Source of the DNA: Salinibacterium amurskyense
GTDB taxonomy: Bacteria > Actinomycetota > Actinomycetes > Actinomycetales > Microbacteriaceae
Length of the DNA: 64,000 nt
Reading direction: 5' to 3'
Assembly (NCBI RefSeq): GCF_002797685.1
Contig: NZ_PGFH01000002.1
Span: 558,001-622,000, forward strand
Shown here: positions 15,949 to 23,226 of the stretch, piece after piece
How positions within the stretch are numbered: position 1 is the first letter of the stretch
Layout of the letters: every line of letters begins with the position of its first letter
Made by a program: the position numbers and the translations under genes
Notes under the pieces: generated by a model
What the model saw: only the letters and a program-made list of their open reading frames with translations
Told to the model about the DNA's origin: nothing
Database searches by the model: none

Positions 15949-16383
15949 ATGAGTCTCGACCAGAGTCACGATCACGACCACGTTCATGTCGGCAACGTTT
16001 TCTCCGCCACCTGCCCCTGCCGCGATCTGCTGGATGTCGTCGCCAGTAAGTGGTCCGCGCTCGCAATCGGAGCGTTGCTGGGCGGCGAGTTGCGTTTCGG
16101 CGAGCTGCAGCGTCACCTCGATGGCATCTCGCCTAAGGTGCTCACGAGCACCCTGCGCAAGCTCGAAGACTACGGAATCGTTGACCGCACGGTCTTTGCC
16201 GAAGTTCCCTTGCGCGTTGAATACTCGCTCACGCCACTCGGGCGCGAAGCAGGCGTGCCCCTCGAAGCGCTGCGTGTGTGGGCCGAATCGCAACTCGAGC
16301 ACGCTCAGCGAACTGAGTCGGCGCGCACCGAGAACGCGCGCACCAAGAAAGCGCACGCTGAGTCAGCGCAAGCGCTCGTCTAG
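15949..16383 (+). CDS. HxlR family winged-helix transcriptional regulator
   Basis: 144 residues. The HxlR/DUF24 domain spans roughly 25-110: CPCRDLLDVVASKWSALAIGAL, LRFGELQRHLDGISPKVLTSTLRKLEDYGIVDR, and the wing PLRVEYSLTPLG. The cysteine before the first helix (here CPC) is the position used as a thiol redox sensor in relatives such as QorR and HypR. Unusual: a His/Asp-rich N-terminus (SHDHDHVHVG) and a charged Ala-rich C-tail. The ATG at 15949 follows GAAAGGG; the longer frame from 15808 covers the promoter and is rejected. A quinone-reductase-type gene follows in the same direction. Confidence 0.93.
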   Translation: MSLDQSHDHDHVHVGNVFSATCPCRDLLDVVASKWSALAIGALLGGELRFGELQRHLDGISPKVLTSTLRKLEDYGIVDRTVFAEVPLRVEYSLTPLGREAGVPLEALRVWAESQLEHAQRTESARTENARTKKAHAESAQALV

Positions 16384-16478
16384 CACTTACCTCGGGGTAA
16401 CTTGCCTCCCTTGCGGGTCACCACTAGGGCGGGTTTAGCGTGAGGGCTACACGTTAGCGACCATGCAAAGGACCCCCA

Positions 16479-17540
16479 GTGAACTCGTCAGCCCCCTCCC
16501 ACTTCAGCATCGGCTCGAAAGCCCCCGCCGTCGTCACTCGCACCGGCGGATCGATTGAGACCGAAGGAAGTCTGGTCGACACCGAACTGACCGTTGACGC
16601 CCCGACCGGCCACGACATCCTGGTAGAAGTCGTTGCTGTTTCGGTAAACCCCGTTGATGTGAAGGTGCGCGCTGGTGGAGAAGTCGCTGATCGGGTTCTT
16701 GGCTGGGACGCCTCTGGCGTTGTCGCCGCAGTCGGCCCCGACGTCACTCTTTTTCAGCCGGGCGACGAGGTGTGGTACGCCGGAGACATTACGCGCCCCG
16801 GCACCTACTCGCGTATGCACCACGTTGATGAGCGCATTGTGGGTCGCAAGCCGTCGAGCCTGAGCCATGCCGAAGCCGCAGCGATGCCGCTTACGACCAT
16901 CACGGCCTACGAAGCGCTCTTTCACAAGCTGAAGCTCAGTAAGGACAGCACAGGAACCTTGTTGGTTCTGGGGGCCGCTGGGGGAGTGGGCTCGGTGCTC
17001 ATTCAGCTCGCCAAGAAGCTCACGGGTGTGCGGGTAATCGCCACCGCGTCGCGCGAAGAAACCAGTGCTTGGGTAACGGACCTCGGCGCGGATGTCGTCG
17101 TCATTCACCGGGGTGACCTTGCGGCTAACGTCGCCGCGGTCGCTCCCGAGGGTGTGGACTGGGTATTCACGTCGCAGACCGGCAAGAACCTGCCCGCGAT
17201 CGTCGAGCTGATCAAGCCCTTTGGTGAGATCGTGGCCATTGACGACGAGGCTGGTCTCGACCTGCTGTCGCTCAAGGGCAAGGCTCTCAGCTGGCACTGG
17301 GAGCTCATGTTCACTCGCTCCGCTCAGCACACCGCCGACATGGTGCTTCAGCACGAGCTGCTGGACGAAGTGGCTGATCTGGTGGATGCTGGCGAGATTC
17401 GCACCACGCTCACCCGCACGTTTAGTCCGCTGAACGCCGAGCAACTGCGGGCCGCCCACGCACTAGTGGAAACCGGGAGCGCGATCGGTAAGACGGTGGT
17501 GACGTCGGAAGTCGCCGCAGAAGTGGCAACAGCTCACTAG
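16479..17540 (+). CDS. Zinc-type alcohol dehydrogenase family / NAD(P)H:quinone reductase-like protein
   Basis: 353 residues, medium-chain dehydrogenase fold: N-terminal GroES-like domain (VSVNPVDVKVRAGG, GWDASGVVAAVGPDVTLFQPGDEVWYAG), then a Rossmann domain with the NADPH loop LVLGAAGGVGSVLIQLAKKL. The usual catalytic zinc cysteines are not visible, so it resembles the zinc-free quinone reductase subgroup (TIGR02817 type). GTG start. Pairing with an HxlR regulator parallels QorR-qor2 of Corynebacterium, which answers thiol/quinone stress; that role is inferred here. A strong terminator follows. Confidence 0.88.
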   Translation: MNSSAPSHFSIGSKAPAVVTRTGGSIETEGSLVDTELTVDAPTGHDILVEVVAVSVNPVDVKVRAGGEVADRVLGWDASGVVAAVGPDVTLFQPGDEVWYAGDITRPGTYSRMHHVDERIVGRKPSSLSHAEAAAMPLTTITAYEALFHKLKLSKDSTGTLLVLGAAGGVGSVLIQLAKKLTGVRVIATASREETSAWVTDLGADVVVIHRGDLAANVAAVAPEGVDWVFTSQTGKNLPAIVELIKPFGEIVAIDDEAGLDLLSLKGKALSWHWELMFTRSAQHTADMVLQHELLDEVADLVDAGEIRTTLTRTFSPLNAEQLRAAHALVETGSAIGKTVVTSEVAAEVATAH

Positions 17541-17560
17541 CCGGGAATCAGGTCTGGAAG

Positions 17561-17599
17561 AGGCGCACGAGGAGCGAAAGCTTGGCGTGCGCCTTTTCT
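17561..17599 (+). terminator. Rho-independent terminator after the quinone-reductase-like gene
   Basis: A 9-bp stem AGGCGCACG/CGTGCGCCT followed directly by a TTTTCT run, extendable by A-T pairs at the base, 20 nt after the stop codon. Confidence 0.8.
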
Positions 17600-17649
17600 G
17601 TGCGCTCGCTGCCGGGCGTTGAACGCCGTGTGCTGTGTGTTGTGTGTTG

Positions 17650-17731
17650 TGCGGAAGGCGGGACTTGAACCCGCACGCTCGAAAGCACAGGAACCTAAAT
17701 CCTGCGTGTATACCAATTTCACCACTCCCGC
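17650..17731 (-). tRNA. tRNA-Leu (anticodon UAG)
   Basis: An 82-nt class II tRNA including the discriminator A. The acceptor stem GCGGGAG pairs with CTTCCGC (one G-T), the anticodon stem CAGGA/TCCTG encloses the loop TTTAGGT giving anticodon UAG, the T arm is GCGGG-TTCAAGT-CCCGC, and a variable arm sits between. CCA is not encoded. Reads CUA/CUN leucine codons. Confidence 0.97.
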
Positions 17732-17861
17732 TGGCCGGTCAATCTTAGCGCGAGATTGGGCAACCGCGAATCACCTATGACGTAGCTACATTTTTGCTGT
17801 GCACGGCCCCGCCGACCCCGCAATCCTCGTGTTTTAGGGGGCGGAGGGTGTAATTTATGAA

Positions 17862-18941
17862 GTGTCTTCCCTATGGAGACAACGTCCGCGACTGCGCCTT
17901 CCCAGGGCCACCAAGAGCAACAGCTTGCGCAGCGCACGAAGCAAGGAGAGCGACATTACCGTTCACGAGCTCCAATCGAGCCTTTTCACTGTCGACGCCG
18001 CCATGGCTGCTGAGATTCGTACCGCTGCTGAGCGCATTACCGCGCACCCTAACGAGAACCCGGATGACTTCGGTCGCCAGGCTCTCGCTGCGGCTTTCAG
18101 CCTGCCTGAAGAGGTCCGTGCCGCTGTTCTGAATTTTGCTGAGGTTGGCTCTGAAGCCGGCATCATGGTTGTGCGTGGCCTGTACGTCGATGAAGACCTC
18201 ACAGACACCCCGCTGAACAACAAGAGCGGCCTCGGCGCTGGCACCGTTTTTGCAAAAGAAATGGGAATGCTTGCCCACCTTCTCGGAAGCATGGTTGCTT
18301 ACGAGGCAGAGGGCAACGGCCACCTCATCCAAGACATGGTCCCCAACCCCAAGCTTGCTGTAACTCAGCAGTCGCAGGGCTCGAAGGTGGAGCTCGAAGC
18401 TCACACCGAGCAGTGCTTCTCTGACTTCAAGCCTGACTACGTCATCCTCGGTGCCCTTCGCGGCGACGAGAACGCCAAGACCTACGCTTTCTCGGGTCGC
18501 AAGCTGGTGGCAAACATGACTCCTGAAGAGGTGGCCAAGCTGCGCCAGCCGCTGTGGGCCACCACGATCGACGAGTCGTTCCAGCCGTACATTCCGAACC
18601 CGGATGACGTACGCGGGCCGTTCCCCATCTTGCGTGGGCCAGAAGACGACCCGTACATTCTGGTTGACCAGGACCTCATGCACGGCATCACGGCAGAAGC
18701 TCAGCGACTGCTCGCCAAGGTTGTCGAAACCTACATCGAGCACCGCGACGCTCACGTTCTTCAGCCGGGCGACCTGCTCATGCTCGACAACCTGCGCGCC
18801 ATGCACGGTCGTTCAATGTACGAGCCCCGCTTTGACGGCAAGGACCGCTTCATCGCTCGTGGCTTCGTTGTGCGCGACCGCCGCAAGCTCTGGCCTCAGC
18901 TGCTCGACGACCGCCGCACCCTTGCTGCGGTTCACAGCTAA
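17862..18941 (+). CDS. TauD/TfdA-like Fe(II)/2-oxoglutarate dioxygenase, clavaminate synthase/AsnO group
   Basis: 359 residues from the GTG chosen. Iron ligands: His181 and Glu183 in EAHTEQCFSDFKPDYV, and His315 in RAMHGRSMYEP; the 2-oxoglutarate-binding Arg follows in RFIARGFV. The HxE (not HxD) ligand and the HTE...PDYV context match the clavaminate synthase/asparagine and arginine hydroxylase group, which oxidizes free amino acids or amino-acid-derived substrates. It stands alone, with no biosynthetic cluster around it, so the substrate is unknown. Start uncertain: residues 1-30 are basic and atypical, and a second frame from ATG 17873 reads METTSATAPSQGHQEQQLA, so an early frameshift or an unrecognized start (e.g. 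TTG near 17922) is possible. Confidence 0.8.
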   Translation: MSSLWRQRPRLRLPRATKSNSLRSARSKESDITVHELQSSLFTVDAAMAAEIRTAAERITAHPNENPDDFGRQALAAAFSLPEEVRAAVLNFAEVGSEAGIMVVRGLYVDEDLTDTPLNNKSGLGAGTVFAKEMGMLAHLLGSMVAYEAEGNGHLIQDMVPNPKLAVTQQSQGSKVELEAHTEQCFSDFKPDYVILGALRGDENAKTYAFSGRKLVANMTPEEVAKLRQPLWATTIDESFQPYIPNPDDVRGPFPILRGPEDDPYILVDQDLMHGITAEAQRLLAKVVETYIEHRDAHVLQPGDLLMLDNLRAMHGRSMYEPRFDGKDRFIARGFVVRDRRKLWPQLLDDRRTLAAVHS

Positions 18942-18960
18942 GAGGCTCAGCGAAAGCTAG

Positions 18961-19806
18961 CTAGTTCGTTACGACGCGGGTCGTCTGCTCCGGCAGGCGG
19001 CCCGCGTTTGTGCGTTTCGGGGCGATAGCAAGGAAGAGCGCGGCGACCGCAAAGAGTTGCCCGGCGATGCTGAGAAGCATGCCGGGGCCTGCCGCATCCG
19101 CACCGCTCACGAAGAAGGTGTCGGCGAGTCCCATGCCCATGGAGAAGCCGGCAAACCAGTGGAAGAAGATCGCAACGCTCAGAATTACAAAATTGATGAT
19201 GAGCATCCCGCGAATGGTGATGATGTTCGCGAAAGTGGGCAACGCCGTGAGGCCTGCGAAAGCGAGTGCGACGAGGGCCCAGAAGATAGCCCAAATCCAC
19301 GGCAATGGGTCGGGCCCGAGTTCTCCCGCTGCGGTCATGGCGGCGTAGATTTCGTCGAGCGTGAGCCCGGGTGCCTTGGCAAGCGGGTTCCAGATGTAAA
19401 TATTCAGGATTCCGATCGTGACTACGGCCATCATTGCCAGGACGGCACCGGCGCTAATCAGCAATCGCGTTCGACGCGAGAGCGGCGCGGTCGCCGACGG
19501 ATCGAGCGTGTAGCGGCGGTCCTCGACCGTCTCTGCGGTGGCCTCTCGCGCCAGCTGTGAACGAGTGCTCCATGCGGCTAAGATCGCGAACCCTGTCATG
19601 ACAGCGGCGAACGCGAGAAGCACGATCGCAAAAACTCCGACAGCGGCACCAACGACGGTGACTAAGACTGGAAACTCTGCCGGAGGTGTGCCGATTGCGC
19701 CGTAGCTGCCAAATAGGTACTGGTTGGCTCCGAGGAGGGCGGAGCTCAGAAAGGCAGCGATGGCCCAGCGTGCGAACTGGGCGGAGGTCAACGGCAACGC
19801 GATCAT
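18961..19806 (-). CDS. Hypothetical polytopic membrane protein
   Basis: 281 residues with about six hydrophobic segments: two near the N-terminus, a cytoplasmic linker with many charged residues (RSQLAREATAETVEDRRY), then four more. No family signature recognized. ATG start with TAGGCT 6 nt upstream, so probably transcribed on its own as a leaderless message. It converges on the dioxygenase gene. Confidence 0.7.
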   Translation of the reverse strand: MIALPLTSAQFARWAIAAFLSSALLGANQYLFGSYGAIGTPPAEFPVLVTVVGAAVGVFAIVLLAFAAVMTGFAILAAWSTRSQLAREATAETVEDRRYTLDPSATAPLSRRTRLLISAGAVLAMMAVVTIGILNIYIWNPLAKAPGLTLDEIYAAMTAAGELGPDPLPWIWAIFWALVALAFAGLTALPTFANIITIRGMLIINFVILSVAIFFHWFAGFSMGMGLADTFFVSGADAAGPGMLLSIAGQLFAVAALFLAIAPKRTNAGRLPEQTTRVVTN

Positions 19807-19812
19807 TCGTAC

Positions 19813-19818
19813 AGCCTA
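19813..19818 (-). promoter_or_regulatory. -10 box (TAGGCT), leaderless start
   Basis: TAGGCT followed by 6 nt and the ATG at 19806. Confidence 0.45.
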
Positions 19819-19848
19819 AGCGCGATGCATCCGAAGGCAAGGATTATT

Positions 19849-19892
19849 CAGCCGAGAGGGCGAGTCGGGTAACTCACCCGCCCGCTCGGCTG
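19849..19892 (-). terminator. Terminator stem-loop after the DUF2510/winged-helix gene
   Basis: Perfect 8-bp arms CAGCCGAG/CTCGGCTG with an inner GC-rich pairing (GGGCG/CGCCC), 22 nt after the stop codon at 19915. On the minus strand it is followed by an AATAAT stretch, fitting termination of that transcript. Confidence 0.6.
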
Positions 19893-19914
19893 GAAATCGT
19901 AAAGACGGTGCGAA

Positions 19915-20865
19915 CTACTTGGTGTGGCGGCCGCGCAAGCGAGCGAAGAAACCGCGCGGGGCGGGTGCGGGTGCCGGAGCGCCCATTTCGTCGCTGGTAG
20001 CGCCCGGGAGTACCCGCAGGATGTTCATGAGGCTGAGCGCGGCGAGCAGTGAGTTCGCTGCGACTTGCTCGGTTTCGGCGATGGCGGAGAGTTCCTTTGC
20101 CGACAACGGAGCGTGGCTGAGGATGGATGTCATCCGCAGCTGGTCTGCATCGTGCGGGAGGCTCGTCATGTTGGGCCAGCGGCGCAGACGGTAACGAGCG
20201 CCGTCGGTGAGCCACGGAGCGGCAGCGTGAGCGTAGCCGGTGGTGCCGATCATCCACAGCAACGGGTTCAGGTCGAAGCCAGCGCCGGTGGGCATGATGA
20301 CTTCTTCGCGAACGTGGGTGCGGATGCTGATGTCGGTGGGGAACATCGGAAAGTCAGCCAGTTCGGCCTTCCACCAGTACGCGCGCTCCGAAACGTCGAT
20401 AACGAGCATCGGGAAGCTGGGCGAGGTGATGGCAAGAACGGTCGGCTGAGCGCTACTTGCGGCCATCTTGATGGCTTCAGCAACCTGGGCCCACTCCGAG
20501 GTGATGGCGGTGAGGTCAGAGTCGTCGTCGCTGTCGCGGTAGCCCACGGTGGGGTCTCCAGCGCTCGCGGAATCGACGGCGGTCTCGGCCAACGGTGCCT
20601 CAAGCTCGCGGAGCGTACTGGCAAGGTTGGGCTCGGGTGTCGTCTCGCGGGCGGTCGGCGTGGAGGCGGCGACGCGTTGAGGTTCTTCGTCGAACTCGAC
20701 CTCGGTCGGGTCGGCAAATTCGACGTCGACCAGCTGGTGCACGAGCGGTGCGCGTGCTCCAGAGATCTCGTCGGTCCACGTGTGGTTGTCCCACCAGCGC
20801 AGCTGAGGGAGGCCAAGCGGGTCGGGGTACCAGCCGGCGGGGATATTTGTTGTGTAAGTAGTCAT
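19915..20865 (-). CDS. DUF2510 protein with C-terminal winged-helix (CvnC/DUF742-like) region
   Basis: 316 residues. Residues about 8-40 are a DUF2510 motif (PAGWYPDP...LRWWDNHTWTDEI), a small Trp-rich module common in actinobacterial membrane-associated proteins. A variable acidic linker follows, then an unassigned domain (about 150-225), and a C-terminal helix-turn-helix-like region (RRWPNMTSLPHDADQLR, LSAKELSAIAETEQVAANSLLAALSLMNILRVL), resembling the DUF742 partner of conservon GTPases (inference). It ends in Ala/Pro-rich and basic residues. ATG 20865 has a strong GCAGGAGG site; the frame to 20919 is rejected. Downstream of the Roadblock and GTPase genes in the same direction. Confidence 0.65.
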   Translation of the reverse strand: MTTYTTNIPAGWYPDPLGLPQLRWWDNHTWTDEISGARAPLVHQLVDVEFADPTEVEFDEEPQRVAASTPTARETTPEPNLASTLRELEAPLAETAVDSASAGDPTVGYRDSDDDSDLTAITSEWAQVAEAIKMAASSAQPTVLAITSPSFPMLVIDVSERAYWWKAELADFPMFPTDISIRTHVREEVIMPTGAGFDLNPLLWMIGTTGYAHAAAPWLTDGARYRLRRWPNMTSLPHDADQLRMTSILSHAPLSAKELSAIAETEQVAANSLLAALSLMNILRVLPGATSDEMGAPAPAPAPRGFFARLRGRHTK

Positions 20866-20892
20866 CTTCACGCCTCCTGCGTGAATTCTGAT

Positions 20893-20913
20893 GCAATGCC
20901 GAGGGTGCATTGC
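20893..20913 (-). promoter_or_regulatory. Stem-loop in the leader of the DUF2510 gene
   Basis: Perfect 7-bp inverted repeat GCAATGC-N7-GCATTGC, 28 nt upstream of the ATG at 20865. It could be an operator or an mRNA leader hairpin; sequence alone does not decide. Confidence 0.35.
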
Positions 20914-21007
20914 GGTCAAGCTTTTTCGGGTAAAAATCCTCGAGTCAGGAAATGATCTGCGGGTTAGACGGTGATCACACCTGTTCGTAGTTCCTGGTCC
21001 TACTGCG

Positions 21008-21049
21008 GGTTATTCGGGTGGTGCGTGCTCTGGTTATTCGGGTGGTGCG
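21008..21049. repeat. Two direct copies of GGTTATTCGGGTGGTGCG
   Basis: An 18-bp exact direct repeat (21008-21025 and 21032-21049, start-to-start distance 24 bp) between the Roadblock gene and the DUF2510 gene. It lies where transcripts of the GTPase-Roadblock pair end and those of the DUF2510 gene may begin. Function unknown; a tandem protein-binding site is one possibility. Confidence 0.6.
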
Positions 21050-21065
21050 GGTAACGGGTTTGGTT

Positions 21066-21467
21066 TTACTTTGCCATCAGCAGGGTGTTGAGCCTTCGCG
21101 CGGTGCGCCGCGCGGCGGTCAGTGACGTGCCGATGGTGGCTTTGTCGGTGAACAGGGCTGCGAGTACCAGCGGGTGATCTTCGACTCGCACCTGAACGAC
21201 GTGGCCCTGTTCGGCCGCGACGATAACGAACTCGTTGTCTCCGAGTCGCAATTCTCGAGCGACAGCATCGGCGAGAGCCTGGGTCGAACTGGCCATGCTC
21301 GCGAAACGATTGCTATCGAATTCTTTTCCCTCCACGTTCACGACGCTGAATCCATCCTCCGTGAGGAGCGAGGCATAGCGAAGAGACGGGGCAAGACTGC
21401 GGAGTCCACCGAGAGCGAGTTCGCCTCGGGAGATGTACTTGGGGTCAAGGTGGGTGACGATGCTCAT
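21066..21467 (-). CDS. Roadblock/LC7 domain protein (MglB/CvnB-like)
   Basis: 133 residues, a single Roadblock fold: N-terminal helix, then LRYASLLTEDGFSVVNVEGK, RFASMASSTQALADAVAREL, FVIVAAEQGHVVQVRVEDHPLVLAAL and a C-terminal helix. Such proteins bind Ras-like GTPases as activating or platform subunits (MglB with MglA; CvnB with CvnD). Its ATG overlaps the GTPase stop codon by 4 nt, so the two are translationally coupled. The start follows a CTAGGAGGG site. Confidence 0.85.
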   Translation of the reverse strand: MSIVTHLDPKYISRGELALGGLRSLAPSLRYASLLTEDGFSVVNVEGKEFDSNRFASMASSTQALADAVARELRLGDNEFVIVAAEQGHVVQVRVEDHPLVLAALFTDKATIGTSLTAARRTARRLNTLLMAK

Positions 21468-22033
21468 CGTGCCCTCCTAGAAAGTGTTGGCGCGATCGCC
21501 TGCTTGAGCTCAACGTTGGCAACGAGAGTCATCAGTAGCACGGTCATGTCGGCGTTGGAGCGGCCATCTACCGTGAAGACGGGAATCATGACGTCGGGCA
21601 TTTCGTCGGCCAGTGCGTTCGCGTATTCCTCAATGAGGGCGGTGGGCACGAGGTCGGCGCGGGTGAGCCCGATGACGATTCCGCCACGCTCGTAGAGAGC
21701 GAAGAACTCTTTGACGTACTCGATGGCGGTCTCGACCGGGTTTTCGGCATCCGCATTGACGAGCAGGATGACGCCTTCAGCACGTTCGGCAAGGATCGTC
21801 CACATGAAGTCGAAACGCTTCTGGCCGGGAACGCCGTAGAGGCGAACTTTTTCAGCCTCGTTGACGCTGATCTCTCCGTAGTCGAGAGCGACGGTCGTGG
21901 TGGCTTTGGCGGCGGCCGCTTGGTCGCTATTCGTGGCCTCGGTACTCACGACTTCGATCTCGCTGAGGGCGCGGATGGCAGTTGTCTTTCCGGCGCCCAT
22001 GGGGCCAGCAAACAGTATGACGTGCTCTGACAT
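21464..22033 (-). CDS. Small Ras-like GTPase (CvnD/MglA-like)
   Basis: 189 residues. G1 loop GPMGAGKTT at the N-terminus, a Thr-rich switch I (ATTTVALDYGEI), switch II region VRLYGVPGQKRFDFMW in which the canonical DxxG is replaced by YGVPGQ, and G4 as GLTRADL (TRAD in place of NKxD), both typical of the conservon class. It would be the switch component acting with the Roadblock partner. ATG 22033 is chosen for the GGGGGAGG site upstream; a longer frame to 22096 is rejected. First gene of the module; no CvnA-type histidine kinase lies next to it. Confidence 0.85.
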   Translation of the reverse strand: MSEHVILFAGPMGAGKTTAIRALSEIEVVSTEATNSDQAAAAKATTTVALDYGEISVNEAEKVRLYGVPGQKRFDFMWTILAERAEGVILLVNADAENPVETAIEYVKEFFALYERGGIVIGLTRADLVPTALIEEYANALADEMPDVMIPVFTVDGRSNADMTVLLMTLVANVELKQAIAPTLSRRAR

Positions 22034-22235
22034 CTGATCCTCCCCCAGGAGTTCGTTCCACGGTTCTCTACGGTTCTTGCTTACTGAAGCATGCAAGCCC
22101 CCGAAGCGGGGTAGTAGACCCCCATTTGGGTGTCGTTCGAAATAGTCCGCATAAATGCTGACCAGAACGTTCTGTCTGTCCCCTCAAGACGTGGGGTGTT
22201 TTCTGGGGTTTTGGGCGTTTTGCTAGACCAATTAC

Positions 22236-23132
22236 TTACTGGTCTCGACGGTCGCGGCGTTCGCCAGCAGGTGCCACAGACGGCTTTCGGGGTGGGATTT
22301 GTGCCCCGACAATGGCGGTAAGAGCGAGCCCAAATCCGAGCAGTTGAAGCGGGCTGAAACGTTCACCGAGAAGCAGGGCACCGAGCAGCGCGGCGGTGAG
22401 TGGTGAGAGCAGTCCGAGCACGGCGAGCGACGTGATCGGCACGATGCGAATACCGCGGAACCAGAGCGTGTACGCCACGATGCCGCCGACGATTCCGAGC
22501 CAGGTGTAGCCGGCAATCGCGGGGCTGGTGACGCCGCCGGGAGTGCCTTCGGCGAGCAGGGTGATCGGCAGCAAGAAGAGTCCGCCCGCGGTGAGAAGCC
22601 AGCCTGCGTAGCTGAGTGCGGAGGCGGCGGGCGGCTTGCCCCAGTGCTTAGAGAGGATTACGCCGAGAGCCATGGATGCGGTGCCGCCGAGTCCGGCGAT
22701 CAAGCCGATGGTGTCGAGCTGGGCACTCGCGCGCAGCACCACGAGGGCTACGCCGAGGGCTCCGACGAGGCCCCACGCGACTAGCCGCCAGGGCGCGCTT
22801 TGGTGCAGGATGACGACGATCAGTACCGCAACGATGAGGGGTTGGGCGGCGCCGAGGGTGGCGGCCACCCCGCCCGGCAGTCGATACGCGGCGATAAAGA
22901 GCAGGGGAAAGAACGCCCCGATGTTGAGCACGCCAAGGACGAGTGACTTCCACCACCACGCACCCTGCGGGAGTTGTCGCGTGAGGGCGAGGGCGATCAG
23001 GCCGGCGGGGAGGGCGCGCACGAGGGAGGCGAACAGTGGATGCCCGTCGGGCAGTAGTTCGGTCGTGACGATGTAGGTCGTGCCCCACGCGATGGGTGCG
23101 ATCGCGGTGATGAGGGTGTCGCGCAAGTGCAT
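22236..23132 (-). CDS. EamA family transporter (DMT superfamily)
   Basis: 298 residues with ten membrane segments in two EamA halves, beginning APIAWGTTYIVTTELLP and, in the second half, ALGVILSKHWG and GYTWLGIVGGIVAYTLWFRGI. EamA proteins export or import small metabolites such as amino acids; the substrate is unknown. It is transcribed away from a MarR regulator and its promoter is bracketed by two palindromes, so its expression is probably controlled by that regulator. The C-terminus is basic (GERRDRRDQ). Confidence 0.92.
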   Translation of the reverse strand: MHLRDTLITAIAPIAWGTTYIVTTELLPDGHPLFASLVRALPAGLIALALTRQLPQGAWWWKSLVLGVLNIGAFFPLLFIAAYRLPGGVAATLGAAQPLIVAVLIVVILHQSAPWRLVAWGLVGALGVALVVLRASAQLDTIGLIAGLGGTASMALGVILSKHWGKPPAASALSYAGWLLTAGGLFLLPITLLAEGTPGGVTSPAIAGYTWLGIVGGIVAYTLWFRGIRIVPITSLAVLGLLSPLTAALLGALLLGERFSPLQLLGFGLALTAIVGAQIPPRKPSVAPAGERRDRRDQ

Positions 23133-23154
23133 TTGGAGTCCTCAATGTTCAATA

Positions 23155-23168
23155 GTTTAACGTTAAAC
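23155..23168. promoter_or_regulatory. MarR operator 1, GTTTAACGTTAAAC
   Basis: Perfect 14-bp palindrome just downstream of the -10 box of the eamA-type gene and overlapping the -35 region of the marR promoter. Its TTMAACGTTRAA core recurs in operator 2. Confidence 0.75.
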
Positions 23169-23186
23169 AATCTAGAGGGTTATGCT
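23158..23186 (+). promoter_or_regulatory. Promoter of the MarR gene
   Basis: -35 TTAACG at 23158-23163, 17-nt spacer, -10 TATGCT at 23181-23186. The -35 lies inside operator 1 and operator 2 lies downstream of the expected start point. Confidence 0.5.
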
Positions 23187-23197
23187 GGAACCGTCAA
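23169..23197 (-). promoter_or_regulatory. Promoter of the EamA transporter gene
   Basis: On the minus strand, -35 TTGACG (23192-23197), 17-nt spacer, -10 TAGATT (23169-23174), close to the sigma-A consensus. The start point falls on operator 1. Confidence 0.7.
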
Positions 23198-23201
23198 ATA
23201 G

Positions 23202-23213
23202 TTCAACGTTGAA
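23202..23213. promoter_or_regulatory. MarR operator 2, TTCAACGTTGAA
   Basis: Perfect 12-bp palindrome differing from operator 1 by one symmetric base change, 13 nt before the marR ATG. Binding here would block marR transcription and crowd the -35 of the divergent transporter promoter. Confidence 0.75.
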
Positions 23214-23226
23214 AGATCGAGAAGCC

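Noticed and set aside
22034-22235. Riboswitch or small RNA in the 202-bp gap upstream of the GTPase gene
   Set aside because: Only a weak CCCC/GGGG pairing is visible; no known riboswitch core was recognized.
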